Positions 1 through 6,720 of a DNA stretch of 7,546 bases are shown one piece after another. The stretch comes from Anaerolineales bacterium. Lineage in GTDB: Bacteria > Chloroflexota > Anaerolineae > Anaerolineales > Villigracilaceae. The notes below the pieces were generated by a model. The model was not told where the DNA came from and ran no database searches. It saw only the letters and a program-made list of their open reading frames with translations. The translations under genes and the position numbers were made by a program. The stretch's first letter is position 1. Each line of letters opens with the position of its first letter. The stretch is from positions 1-7,546 of the forward strand of contig JAEURE010000124.1 of assembly GCA_016789485.1 (NCBI GenBank). Direction: 5' to 3'.

Positions 1-2478
1 CTCAGGCTTCGCCTTTTCCTCAGTAACCTTGATAAACCGCTCCACCGTCCAACCTACGGCAAGACCAGTGATCGTTTCGCCCGGCTTTACCTCGGCAACC
101 AATTCACCCTTGGAGGACGCACGTTTTCTCACAGCCGCCAAGTCCAACCGTGCGGATTTAGCCGCGCCTTTGCTCATGTGAATGGTGGCGACGTGATTCG
201 GTTTTCCGCTGATGATGGCGGCAAGTGTCGTCTTGCCGGGCAAGTCCCAGGCAACCACGCCCTTGCCATAACGTCCCTGCTTGGGGAATTCTTTTTCATC
301 CACGCGCTTGGCTTTTCCGTCGCTTGCGAGCAGGAAGATCTCGCCTTCCGCAGGCAGGATTTCCATGCCTACGACTTCATCCTTATCTTCGAGCTTGATG
401 CCGTTCACACCCGCAGCGACGAGTCCCATCGGGCGCACGTCATCTTCCTTAAAGCGGATCGCCATGCCGCTGGATGTTGCCAGCATAATCTCTTTCTTCT
501 TTCCATCCGTCAAACCAACCCAGCCGAGTCTGTCACCTTCGTTGACGCGCACCAAAATAAATGTCTGTGAGGAAGGCCCGGGCAATTCGGAGATCAGACT
601 TTTCTTGACCATGCCAAAGCGAGTGGCTGTGATGACACAAGTCTCTTCGCCCAATGCAGATTTACTTGCAGGCAATGAGAACACAGCCGCAAGCGGTTCG
701 GTCTCCGGCAATGGAGATACTTTGTAATATGCCGAGCCTTGACTCAATTTATTCGTTTCGGGAATCAAATGCGCGGCAACTGCGGCAGCCTTGCCAAGTT
801 TGCTGACGAAATAGATCGTGTCCGTTGTGCTGGCTTTGATGAGATAACGCGGCGCATCGTTGCCTGAATGTTTCGGCTGTTTGTCATCGTGTGTGCGGGA
901 GACGAGTCCATCGTCCGTGACGCCGATCCACACGGTCTGCTGCGGGAGCAAATCACGCGTGGTGAGCGCTGCGCCGGTGCTTTTGCCACCCTGCTTCAAG
1001 TTCACGATTTGTGTGCGGCGGCGGTCACCATACGCAGCTTTGACTTTCAACAATTCATCCGCAACTACGCCACGCATCAGCTTGGGTGACTTCAACAACG
1101 TCGTCAATTCCTTGATGATGCCAGTCACTTCTTTGTATTCAGTTTCGATCTTCTTGCGTTCGAGAGCGGCGAGTCTGCGAAGCTGCATGTCAAGGATGGC
1201 AGTAGCCTGTAACTCTGACAGCTTGTAACGCTTCATCAGTTTACCCCGGGCAGTTTCAACGTCCGGTGCGGAGCGAATGATGTTGATCAACTCATCCAGA
1301 TTCTTTAATGCAATCAAATATCCTTCGAGGATATGCGCGCGGGCTTTGGCTTTATCCAGATCAAATTCTGCGCGCCTCTTGACGACCGTCAGGCGGTGTT
1401 CCACATAAACACGGAGCGCCTGCTTGAGGGTCAGTGTGCGCGGCTCGCCGTCCACCAGCGCGAGCAGGTTAATGCTGAATGTGCTTTGCATAGGCGTGCG
1501 TTTGTACAGATCGCGCAGGATGATCTCGGGATTGGCATTCTTCGTCATCTCAAGGACGATGCGCATTCCCTGACGATCGGATTCGTCGCGCAGATCGGAC
1601 AGGCCTTCCAAATGTCCATCGCGTGCCAACTCGGCAATGCGCTCGATCAAACTGGACTTGTTGACCTGATACGGTAATTCTGTGACAATGATTCGGCTTT
1701 TGCCTCTTTCCATCTCCTCGACATGTGCCTTGGCTTGCACGGTCACACGTCCGCGCCCCGAACCATACGCGGATTCGATCCCCTCCTCCCCTTTTTCCTG
1801 AATGATGAGGCCGCCCGTTGGGAAGTCCGGTCCCTGCACAAATTCCATCAATTGTTCAACGTCGATATCGTCGAGCTTTTCCCAGCGATTGATCATATAC
1901 ACAAGCGCGTCCACGATCTCGCTGAGGTTATGCGGTGGAATGGAAGTAGCCATACCCACAGCAATACCTGTGGCGCCGTTCACTAAAAGATTTGGGATCG
2001 CGGAAGGCAGTACGCCGGGTTCTTCAAGGGTATCGTCGAAGTTCGGCAGGAAGTCTACGGTTTCTTTATTTAAGTCGAAGAGGATATCGAGCGCGGCATT
2101 GGTGAGACGCGCCTCGGTATAACGCATCGCGGCTGGCGGGTCACCGTCCACAGAACCAAAATTCCCCTGGCCATCCACCAACAATGTACGCATGGAAAAA
2201 TCCTGCGCCATGCGCGCCATGGCTTCGTAGACAGCCGAGTCGCCATGCGGATGATATTTACCGAGCACTTCACCGACGATACGAGCAGATTTTTTGTAAG
2301 CCGTATCTGCGCGAATGCCCATGTCGTACATCGCGTAAAGGATGCGCCGCTGCACGGGTTTGAGTCCATCACGGGCATCGGGCAACGCGCGCGCCACAAT
2401 GACGCTCATCGCGTAATCGAGATATGACTGCTGCATCTCTGTATCAATATCTATTTTTCGAACGATACCAAGTTCCAT
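1..2478 (-). CDS. gyrA: DNA gyrase / topoisomerase IV subunit A (type IIA topoisomerase), C-terminal end cut by the window edge
   Basis: This is the DNA breakage-reunion subunit of a type IIA topoisomerase, which works in the cytoplasm with an ATPase B subunit not seen here. The frame is open for 826 codons from ATG at 2478 to the left edge; family members are usually about 800-880 residues, so little is missing. Visible marks are [11 protein letters not shown] (residues 40-50), [13 protein letters not shown] (about 75-87) and [11 protein letters not shown] (117-127). The last holds the catalytic tyrosine, Tyr120, equivalent to E. coli Tyr122. The quinolone-determining positions read Ser81 and Glu85, the unmutated Ser/acid pattern. 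A beta-pinwheel DNA-wrapping domain starts at about residue 500. The canonical GyrA box (QRRGGKG) is absent from the expected first blade (about 524-545), and a related QGRYGKG lies much later, at 734-740. It could therefore be a ParC-type subunit; gyrA is the likelier label. The start is supported by GGGAG five bases upstream. No frameshift is seen. Confidence 0.95.
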   Translation of the reverse strand, partial: MELGIVRKIDIDTEMQQSYLDYAMSVIVARALPDARDGLKPVQRRILYAMYDMGIRADTAYKKSARIVGEVLGKYHPHGDSAVYEAMARMAQDFSMRTLLVDGQGNFGSVDGDPPAAMRYTEARLTNAALDILFDLNKETVDFLPNFDDTLEEPGVLPSAIPNLLVNGATGIAVGMATSIPPHNLSEIVDALVYMINRWEKLDDIDVEQLMEFVQGPDFPTGGLIIQEKGEEGIESAYGSGRGRVTVQAKAHVEEMERGKSRIIVTELPYQVNKSSLIERIAELARDGHLEGLSDLRDESDRQGMRIVLEMTKNANPEIILRDLYKRTPMQSTFSINLLALVDGEPRTLTLKQALRVYVEHRLTVVKRRAEFDLDKAKARAHILEGYLIALKNLDELINIIRSAPDVETARGKLMKRYKLSELQATAILDMQLRRLAALERKKIETEYKEVTGIIKELTTLLKSPKLMRGVVADELLKVKAAYGDRRRTQIVNLKQGGKSTGAALTTRDLLPQQTVWIGVTDDGLVSRTHDDKQPKHSGNDAPRYLIKASTTDTIYFVSKLGKAAAVAAHLIPETNKLSQGSAYYKVSPLPETEPLAAVFSLPASKSALGEETCVITATRFGMVKKSLISELPGPSSQTFILVRVNEGDRLGWVGLTDGKKKEIMLATSSGMAIRFKEDDVRPMGLVAAGVNGIKLEDKDEVVGMEILPAEGEIFLLASDGKAKRVDEKEFPKQGRYGKGVVAWDLPGKTTLAAIISGKPNHVATIHMSKGAAKSARLDLAAVRKRASSKGELVAEVKPGETITGLAVGWTVERFIKVTEEKAKPE

Positions 2479-2483
2479 AGGTA

Positions 2484-2488
2484 CTCCC
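2484..2488 (-). promoter_or_regulatory. Shine-Dalgarno of the gyrA-like gene
   Basis: On the minus strand GGGAG is followed by the five bases TACCT and then ATG at 2478. It is the only plausible ribosome binding site near the start and fixes the initiation codon ahead of the conserved [13 protein letters not shown]-terminus. Confidence 0.65.
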
Positions 2489-2501
2489 AAAATCTTTTAA
2501 C

Positions 2502-2547
2502 CACAAAGGAGAAATAGACCTTCATGTTTCTTGTGTTCTTCATTGTG
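2502..2547. repeat. Imperfect inverted repeat in the leader of the gyrA-like gene
   Basis: CACAAAGGAGAA (2502-2513) faces TTCTTCATTGTG (2536-2547), pairing at 10 of 12 positions, or 11 counting a G-T wobble in the plus-strand orientation, across a 22-base loop. It lies inside the predicted gyrA-like leader. The minus-strand reading gives CACAA/GAAG/ACACAAG wording like that of dispersed intergenic repeats of the ACCACAAAGGACACAAAGG kind. It could be a leader hairpin or a degraded copy of such a repeat. Confidence 0.35.
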
Positions 2548-2571
2548 AATGTATGTTCTATCGCGGGGCTT

Positions 2572-2600
2572 ATCTTACGGGGAAAGGGAAAAGGCGTCAA
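2572..2600 (-). promoter_or_regulatory. Sigma70-type promoter of the gyrA-like gene
   Basis: On the minus strand a -35 box TTGACG (2600-2595) is separated by exactly 17 bases from a -10 box TAAGAT (2577-2572). Five of six -35 bases and four of six -10 bases match the consensus. Transcription would begin near 2565, giving a 5' leader of roughly 87 bases before ATG 2478. The boxes are seen in the sequence; activity is inferred. Confidence 0.6.
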
Positions 2601-2646
2601 GTGCGGAACAGAACTATACTGCCGATTTCCATAATCTTTTAGGTGA

Positions 2647-2675
2647 TTGTCTTGCAGGCATGAATTAGATACAAT
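2647..2675 (+). promoter_or_regulatory. Sigma70-type promoter of the small membrane protein gene at 2696
   Basis: A -35 box TTGTCT (2647-2652) and a -10 box TACAAT (2670-2675) are separated by 17 bases. Transcription would start near 2682, leaving a very short leader of about 14 bases that still contains the Shine-Dalgarno. It is divergent from the gyrA-like promoter, with 46 bp between the two -35 boxes. Function is inferred from the boxes alone. Confidence 0.45.
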
Positions 2676-2695
2676 TTCTTCAATAGAGGTGACCC

Positions 2696-3112
2696 ATGAA
2701 ACTTAATACTACAAAAGAAGTTTGGATCGCGCGGCTGGTCGCATGGGTGGTGCTCGGCGCAATTTCATGCGGAATCATTTTTGCCACCACATTTATGCTG
2801 GGGCCATCTTTGTTTGCCGTCCCGGACTTGAGCGATAAAATCGCTGTGGCAATCTACTGCCCAGGTGCGGAAAGTTCTTCTACGCAGGAAGGTGCATCGG
2901 TACCGACAACCAGCAACCCTTCCGGCACCTATGGCCACACCGTGGAAATCACCTGCACTTTTGCAGACGGGAGCACCAAAGTCATTCGCAACGAGGAATT
3001 TGCGCTGGCTTCCATCGGGGGGATGTTTGGGATTGGCGGATTGTGCGGACTTGGACTCTCCATCCCGTTGATGCTTGCACCGTTATTTCTGATACGCAGA
3101 AAAAAGGATTAA
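2696..3112 (+). CDS. Small two-pass membrane protein of unknown function
   Basis: I do not recognise this 138-residue protein as a named family. It has a hydrophobic segment at about 12-34, a polar loop at about 35-103 rich in Ser, Thr, Pro and Gly, and a second hydrophobic segment at about 104-133. It ends in a basic RRKKD tail. The positive-inside rule puts both ends in the cytoplasm and the loop outside. The loop holds two cysteines, C55 (in IYCPG) and C87 (in ITCTF), placed on strand-like stretches flanking a Ser/Thr/Gly linker, so a disulfide is possible. Two more cysteines, C25 and C117, lie in the membrane segments. The start is supported by GAGGTGA at 2686-2692 and a promoter just upstream. 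It diverges from the gyrA-like gene and precedes the cyclase by 68 bases. Nothing in it indicates an enzyme; a structural or sensory role would be a guess. Confidence 0.75.
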   Translation: MKLNTTKEVWIARLVAWVVLGAISCGIIFATTFMLGPSLFAVPDLSDKIAVAIYCPGAESSSTQEGASVPTTSNPSGTYGHTVEITCTFADGSTKVIRNEEFALASIGGMFGIGGLCGLGLSIPLMLAPLFLIRRKKD

Positions 3113-3136
3113 TACTTTAAGCACAAAATACGATTG

Positions 3137-3142
3137 TATAAT
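3137..3142 (+). promoter_or_regulatory. TATAAT -10 box upstream of the diguanylate cyclase gene
   Basis: A perfect TATAAT preceded directly by TG lies 39 bases before ATG 3181, so transcription would start near 3149-3151. The -35 candidate, CTTTAA (3115-3120) at 16-base spacing, is poor. The promoter, if real, would rely on the strong -10 or on an activator. The box lies in the 68-bp gap after the preceding gene, so the cyclase probably has its own transcript. Confidence 0.4.
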
Positions 3143-3160
3143 CCAGACACTTGCAATTCC

Positions 3161-3176
3161 ACTTTATTAATAAAGT
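3161..3176. repeat. Perfect 16-bp palindrome before the cyclase start codon (candidate operator)
   Basis: ACTTTATTAATAAAGT is identical to its own reverse complement, with no mismatch and no spacer. It ends four bases before ATG 3181 and lies just downstream of the TATAAT box, a usual position for a repressor site. As RNA it could form only a small AU-rich hairpin, so a DNA-binding site is the more natural reading. No regulator is identified. Confidence 0.5.
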
Positions 3177-3180
3177 TAAA

Positions 3181-4803
3181 ATGACCGCTATATCCGTTGT
3201 CTGGATTTTACTGATCTCGTCTATGCTCCTCGCAGGATTGACAATTCTTCTGCGTCGGTATGTAAACATGTCTGCGAGCGCTCCCCGCAAACAGGCAGAA
3301 GAAGCCCTGATCGAAAGTGAAAAACGGTTTCGTACTCTCATTGAAGCTGCACCGGTAGGCGTGGTCCTCACCCGAAATGCGAGAATCGTGTACGCCAATC
3401 ACACGTTTTTGGAAATGTTTGGGGAAACAATGGAAAGCATCATTGGGACGCCCACCATCGAAAAAGTGGCACCCGAAAGCCATAAAGAATTCACAAAAAA
3501 TATACAACGCCAAGCACAGGGCGAAAAGGTGCGGTATGAAATTTTTGGACTGCGAAAGGATGGCGCCAGCTTTCCAATCCAAGTTGTTTCCACCCGCATA
3601 ACAGGATTCTCGGAAGAACTCACTGCGCTTGGGTTTGTTCAGGATATTTCCGAACGCAGACAGGCGGAGGAAATATTACGCACGCAAAACGCGCGCTTGA
3701 ACACACTCCACACCATTACGCTGGATTTATTAAACCACCGCAAAGTTGAAGACATGCTCAACGCCATCCTGACCCGTGCCTGCGAACTGCTCGATTCGCC
3801 TTTCGGGCTGATTGGATTGATCGAAGGCAATGAACTCGTGGCTCACGCATCCACGGACTTGAACGCTTCACTTTTAGGACTTCGAGTTGCACTGACCGAA
3901 ACGCATTTATCCAACCTGACAATACAAACCGGCCAGCCGCAAGCCATACAGGATTACTCTCAATGGGAAAAGCGGCTGAAACTATACGACCCATTTAAAC
4001 TGAAAAGCGTTGCAAACATCCCCATCGTTATCAATGAAAATATCGTCGGTGTGATTGTGCTCGGACGCATTGAAAAGGACAAGCCGTTCACAAGCGACGA
4101 GATCGAAGTGATGAAATCCTTTGCAGAAATGGCTGCCCTGGCCATGGACAATGCACGCCTGTTTGACAGCGCTCAGCACGAACTGGCTGAAAAAATACGC
4201 GCCGAAGAGGAACTTCAACGCGCAAATAAAAAGCTTAAATTACAGCTCGATAAAATCAAAAGCCTGCAAATTGAACTGCGAGAACAAGCCGTCCGCGACC
4301 CATTGACCGGTTTATACAACCGCCGCTATCTGAATGAAATCCTGCTGCGAGAGTTGGCGCGGGCTGAACGCGAAAAATCAGTGATCAGTTTCGTAATGAT
4401 CGACCTGGACCATTTCAAGAATGTAAATGATTCCTTTGGCCACGCAACAGGCGACAAGATTCTGCAAAAACTTGCCGCGCAACTGCTCAGCCACACGCGC
4501 AGCGGGGATATCGTCTGCCGTTATGGGGGTGAGGAATTTTTAGTGATCCTTCCCAATGTATCCGCCGAGATTTCCCTCCAAATCGCTGAAAAATTGCGGG
4601 GCCTTTTCGAAACACCTGGGGCACTCTTTGAGAATGTAGAGATCAATACAACCATTTCCTGCGGGATCGCAGAATACCCCAGCGACGGACTCACTGCCGA
4701 AGAGATCATCTCCAACGCCGATAAAGCCCTGTATGCCGCTAAGAGAATGGGGCGCAATCGTGTGATTGTCTGGTCGGAAGCAAAAAATGAAGTTCATGAG
4801 TGA
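3181..4803 (+). CDS. Membrane-anchored PAS-GAF-GGDEF diguanylate cyclase
   Basis: This 540-residue sensor enzyme should make cyclic di-GMP from two GTP at the inner face of the membrane. In order it has one N-terminal hydrophobic helix (about 4-24) followed by basic residues; a PAS/PAC domain (about 48-161, from SEKRFRTLIEAAPVG to GFVQDISERR); a GAF domain (about 170-333, ending ALAMDNARLF); a coiled-coil linker (about 329-370); and a GGDEF domain (about 366-535). The cyclase looks active: DPLTGLYNRR at 373-382, metal-ligand Asp408 in MIDLDHFK, and signature GGEEF at 449-453. RSGD at 440-443 lies five residues before the signature, as in the inhibitory RxxD product site. No EAL or HD-GYP domain is present. 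An in-frame TTG at 3151 would add ten residues, but it coincides with the predicted transcription start and crosses the palindrome; ATG 3181, directly before the membrane helix, is preferred. The Shine-Dalgarno is weak. Ligands of PAS and GAF are unknown. Confidence 0.95.
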   Translation: MTAISVVWILLISSMLLAGLTILLRRYVNMSASAPRKQAEEALIESEKRFRTLIEAAPVGVVLTRNARIVYANHTFLEMFGETMESIIGTPTIEKVAPESHKEFTKNIQRQAQGEKVRYEIFGLRKDGASFPIQVVSTRITGFSEELTALGFVQDISERRQAEEILRTQNARLNTLHTITLDLLNHRKVEDMLNAILTRACELLDSPFGLIGLIEGNELVAHASTDLNASLLGLRVALTETHLSNLTIQTGQPQAIQDYSQWEKRLKLYDPFKLKSVANIPIVINENIVGVIVLGRIEKDKPFTSDEIEVMKSFAEMAALAMDNARLFDSAQHELAEKIRAEEELQRANKKLKLQLDKIKSLQIELREQAVRDPLTGLYNRRYLNEILLRELARAEREKSVISFVMIDLDHFKNVNDSFGHATGDKILQKLAAQLLSHTRSGDIVCRYGGEEFLVILPNVSAEISLQIAEKLRGLFETPGALFENVEINTTISCGIAEYPSDGLTAEEIISNADKALYAAKRMGRNRVIVWSEAKNEVHE

Positions 4804-4830
4804 ACTTTCTTGCCACATTCCCAAGTGGGT

Positions 4831-4836
4831 TAAAAT
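4831..4836 (+). promoter_or_regulatory. Possible -10 box of the MOSC gene, placed for leaderless transcription
   Basis: TAAAAT at 4831-4836 lies only six bases before ATG 4843, so the expected start of transcription falls on or next to the A of the start codon. A weak -35 candidate TTGCCA (4810-4815) has a short 15-base spacer. No clear Shine-Dalgarno precedes the gene. Read-through from the cyclase gene 39 bases upstream is the alternative. Confidence 0.3.
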
Positions 4837-4842
4837 TCGCGC

Positions 4843-5493
4843 ATGAAAATTATCAGCATAAACCTTGGGATTGAAAAAGAAATACAAATGGGAAATTCGG
4901 TGGACAGGACGGGTATCTACAAATTGCCCGTGCAAAATGCAGTGCAAGTTAGAAAACTGGGACTCGAAGGTGACTACATCGAAAGCAAAAAACATCACGG
5001 CGGACCCGACCAGGCTGTTTATATTTACGGTGCAGCAGATTACGCGTGGTGGGAAAATGAGCTCGGCATAAAGATTCACCCTGGCACCTTTGGCGAAAAT
5101 ATCACCATCAGCGGGCTGGAAAGCGGCTCGTTCAATGTTGGCGATCTTCTTAATATCGGAGAGGTGACTCTGCAAGTCAGCATGCCACGCATCCCATGTG
5201 GGACATTTGCCGCACGTATGGAGGATCCTGCCTGGGTGAAGAAATTCCGTCAGGCTGAGCGGCCAGGCTTCTACTGCAGGGTGAAGCGCGAAGGAGTCAT
5301 TAAGGCAGGAGATGCTGTAGCGTTGGAAAAATTCCAAGGGGAAACAATTTCCATCCAGCAGCTTTATCAGGATTATTACGAGAAAAATAAAACCGAGGAG
5401 ATGCTGCGCCGTCACCTCGATGCGCCGGTTGCGATCCGCTGGCGCAAACGAATGGAAGACGAGTTGGCAAAGATAATAGGAAAGTCCGCATAA
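4843..5493 (+). CDS. MOSC domain protein, YiiM type
   Basis: This 216-residue soluble protein belongs to the MOSC superfamily (molybdenum cofactor sulfurase C-terminal) and is close in length and motif order to E. coli YiiM. YiiM-type proteins are linked to molybdenum cofactor-dependent reduction of N-hydroxylated compounds such as 6-hydroxylaminopurine; this role is family knowledge and is not shown here. Visible motifs are LEGDYIESKKHHGGPDQAVY (41-60), PGTFGENITISGL (80-92), and MPRIPCGTFAARM (114-126), whose Cys119 is the conserved MOSC cysteine expected to carry sulfur or bind the cofactor. PGFYCRV (141-147) and GDAVAL (156-161) follow, then a helical C-terminal tail (about 165-216) of the kind appended in YiiM. 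It begins 39 bases after the cyclase. The start has no convincing ribosome binding site but directly precedes the conserved first strand. No molybdenum cofactor genes are nearby. Confidence 0.93.
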   Translation: MKIISINLGIEKEIQMGNSVDRTGIYKLPVQNAVQVRKLGLEGDYIESKKHHGGPDQAVYIYGAADYAWWENELGIKIHPGTFGENITISGLESGSFNVGDLLNIGEVTLQVSMPRIPCGTFAARMEDPAWVKKFRQAERPGFYCRVKREGVIKAGDAVALEKFQGETISIQQLYQDYYEKNKTEEMLRRHLDAPVAIRWRKRMEDELAKIIGKSA

Positions 5494-5532
5494 TTCACAT
5501 GAGCAACATCGATAAGCGCGGCAAATTATAGG

Positions 5533-5576
5533 AAGAACCTTTTATGTTTCGGGAAACCAAAGACGGGAGGGTTCTT
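5533..5576 (+). repeat. Inverted repeat enclosing the start codon of the 59-codon gene
   Basis: AAGAACCTT (5533-5541) can pair with AGGGTTCTT (5568-5576): eight Watson-Crick pairs and one G-U, with a 26-base loop that contains ATG 5544. The left arm overlaps the AGGAAG ribosome binding site, so the fold would partly block initiation. It may be chance. Confidence 0.25.
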
Positions 5577-5723
5577 ATTTATTGGCACGGAAAACAGATT
5601 ACAGTTCTTAAAGGAAAAGTTGCGAGTAAGTTCTTAAAAGATATTTTGCCCGCAGATTCAATGCAGGCACAGTTGGTGATGGCGCGCATTACAGGTCACT
5701 TCAAGCATGGCAATGAAAGATAA
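5544..5723 (+). CDS. Small basic conserved-looking protein, 59 residues, unknown function
   Basis: A short gene in the gap between the MOSC and AraC genes. ATG 5544 is preceded by AGGAAG (5530-5535, eight bases spacing) and by an in-frame TAG at 5529, so it is the first possible start; TAA is at 5721-5723. The product looks like a real folded protein. GRVLIYWHGKQITVLKG (8-24) reads as two beta strands with a turn, KVASKFLKDI (25-34) as an amphipathic helix, and a second helix runs through MQAQLVMARITGHF (40-53), ending KHGNER. It is basic, with no signal peptide, membrane segment or zinc-binding cysteines. I recall similar short strand-strand-helix-helix proteins ending in a (N/H)FK(R/H)GNER tail in environmental bacteria, without an assigned function; this is memory, not a search. 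It lies 50 bases after MOSC and may share its transcript. Automated length cutoffs could easily miss it. Confidence 0.7.
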   Translation: MFRETKDGRVLIYWHGKQITVLKGKVASKFLKDILPADSMQAQLVMARITGHFKHGNER

Positions 5724-5739
5724 AACTTGCAAAACGGGG

Positions 5740-5768
5740 TTGTGTTAATAGAAAATTTGTTCTATAAT
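5740..5768 (+). promoter_or_regulatory. Strong sigma70-type promoter of the AraC-family gene
   Basis: A -35 box TTGTGT (5740-5745) and a perfect -10 box TATAAT (5763-5768) are separated by 17 bases. Transcription would begin near 5775, giving a leader of about 88 bases to ATG 5863. A short dyad ATAC-TG-GTAT (5773-5782) sits right at the predicted start of transcription. The promoter lies 17 bases past the stop of the small gene, marking a new transcription unit. Confidence 0.6.
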
Positions 5769-5862
5769 CGAAATACTGGTATCCACCTTCTTATTGTTAT
5801 GGAGAACCAATATCACAACAACTGATGTGGATTCCCATTCTATGACATTGGGTTGACATCTC

Positions 5863-6690
5863 ATGATATTTGAAATCCACCAACCGTCTTTTCCTCTAGG
5901 AAAGTTTATTGATAACTTTGTCTATTTCGAGGGGTTTAATCCTGCCCATTCCCTGGATAGGTTTCTGCCTGATGGCAATACCGAACTCATTATCGATCTG
6001 ACCGATCTCTCCCAACACATTCACGACAACCACACGTTGGAAGTTATTCAGTCTTGCCGCGAGGCCTGGGTAAGCGGGGTGCGGACTCGTCCCATCACCA
6101 TCCCTTCCGGTAAAGACAGTCGAATGCTGGTTGTAGCATTCAAAAAAGGAGCTGCGCACCCTTTTTATCCGTTCCCGATGAGTGAGCTGACCGATTCAGT
6201 AGTGATGGCTGATCTGGTCTTTGGGAAAAGCATTCTCGACCTGCGAGAGAGATTACTTTTTGCAAAATCAATCTCTGAGATGTTTTGCGTTGTTGAATTA
6301 TTTTTACTAGGATGCGCTGGAGATAAACTTCACGAAAGCACAGCCGCCAACTGCATCAAGTACGCCATTGCAAGTATTATCAAGCGGCCAACTCTCTCAA
6401 GCTTTCATAACCTCAGCGATCAAATAGGGTATTCTCAGAAGCACTTTATCGATCTCTTCAAAGGGCAGGTTGGTCTATCCCCGAAACAATATCTCAAGAT
6501 CATGCGCTTCCAAAAGGCGATACAGGAAATTGAGGCGGAGCGCTCCATCCATTGGAGCGGGATCGCCGCTGAAAGCGGATTCTACGATCAGGCACACTTC
6601 ATACACGATTTCAAGGAGTTTTCAGGATTCACACCAAATGATTACATCAAAAGGAAGACCGGCACTTTAAATTATGTTCCCGTGGATTAA
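5863..6690 (+). CDS. AraC-family transcriptional regulator with a DUF6597-like N-terminal domain
   Basis: This 275-residue cytoplasmic DNA-binding protein is a likely activator. The N-terminal half (about 1-150) has the pattern of the DUF6597 sensor domain found in many AraC proteins: a proline-rich start, FIDNFVYFEG (15-24) and RFLPDGNTELIIDL (33-46). Its ligand is unknown. The C-terminal half carries the AraC pair of helix-turn-helix motifs: the first at about 183-202 (LSDQIGYSQKHFIDLFK), the second at about 231-251 (GIAAESGFYDQAHFIHDF). The family signature FSGFTPNDYIKRK follows at 253-265. The linker LSPKQYLKIMRFQKAI (205-220) is also typical. The start is constrained by an in-frame TGA at 5854-5856. 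The ribosome binding site is weak although the promoter upstream is strong, so translation may be modest. It precedes the DUF1761 and DUF4287 genes in the same direction, and those are its most obvious candidate targets. Confidence 0.92.
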   Translation: MIFEIHQPSFPLGKFIDNFVYFEGFNPAHSLDRFLPDGNTELIIDLTDLSQHIHDNHTLEVIQSCREAWVSGVRTRPITIPSGKDSRMLVVAFKKGAAHPFYPFPMSELTDSVVMADLVFGKSILDLRERLLFAKSISEMFCVVELFLLGCAGDKLHESTAANCIKYAIASIIKRPTLSSFHNLSDQIGYSQKHFIDLFKGQVGLSPKQYLKIMRFQKAIQEIEAERSIHWSGIAAESGFYDQAHFIHDFKEFSGFTPNDYIKRKTGTLNYVPVD

Positions 6691-6720
6691 TGTAAATTTT
6701 TTCCAATACAGCCAGATCCA

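Noticed and set aside
178..2427. Several plus-strand frames of 60-148 codons opposite the topoisomerase gene
   Set aside because: The minus strand is open for 826 codons with continuous GyrA/ParC homology, and the plus-strand products are low-complexity and unrelated to any family I know.
2524..2634. A 36-codon plus-strand frame (MFLVFFIVNV...) preceded by AAGGAG in the divergent intergenic region
   Set aside because: The spacing to the AAGGAG is long (12 bases), no promoter precedes it, it is antisense to the gyrA-like leader and promoter, and the AGGAG belongs to repeat-like CACAAAGGAG sequence.
3151..3180. TTG at 3151 as the start of the diguanylate cyclase
   Set aside because: It would coincide with the predicted transcription start, has no ribosome site, adds ten residues including the palindrome codons, and ATG 3181 lies directly before the membrane helix.
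4812..4836. Possible terminator after the cyclase gene (CCAC-N8-GTGG followed by TTAAAA)
   Set aside because: The stem is only four base pairs and there is no T-run, so it does not qualify as an intrinsic terminator.
4540..5415. A 291-codon minus-strand open frame across the end of the cyclase and most of the MOSC gene
   Set aside because: It is antisense to two genes with unmistakable conserved motifs (GGEEF, MOSC cysteine motif), shows no domain pattern of its own, and spans their junction. It is best read as a long shadow frame.
5800..5856. Mini-frames of eight codons (5800) and four codons (5842) in the AraC leader, as possible leader peptides
   Set aside because: Neither has a ribosome site or a notable amino acid run, and short frames like these are expected by chance in an 88-base leader.
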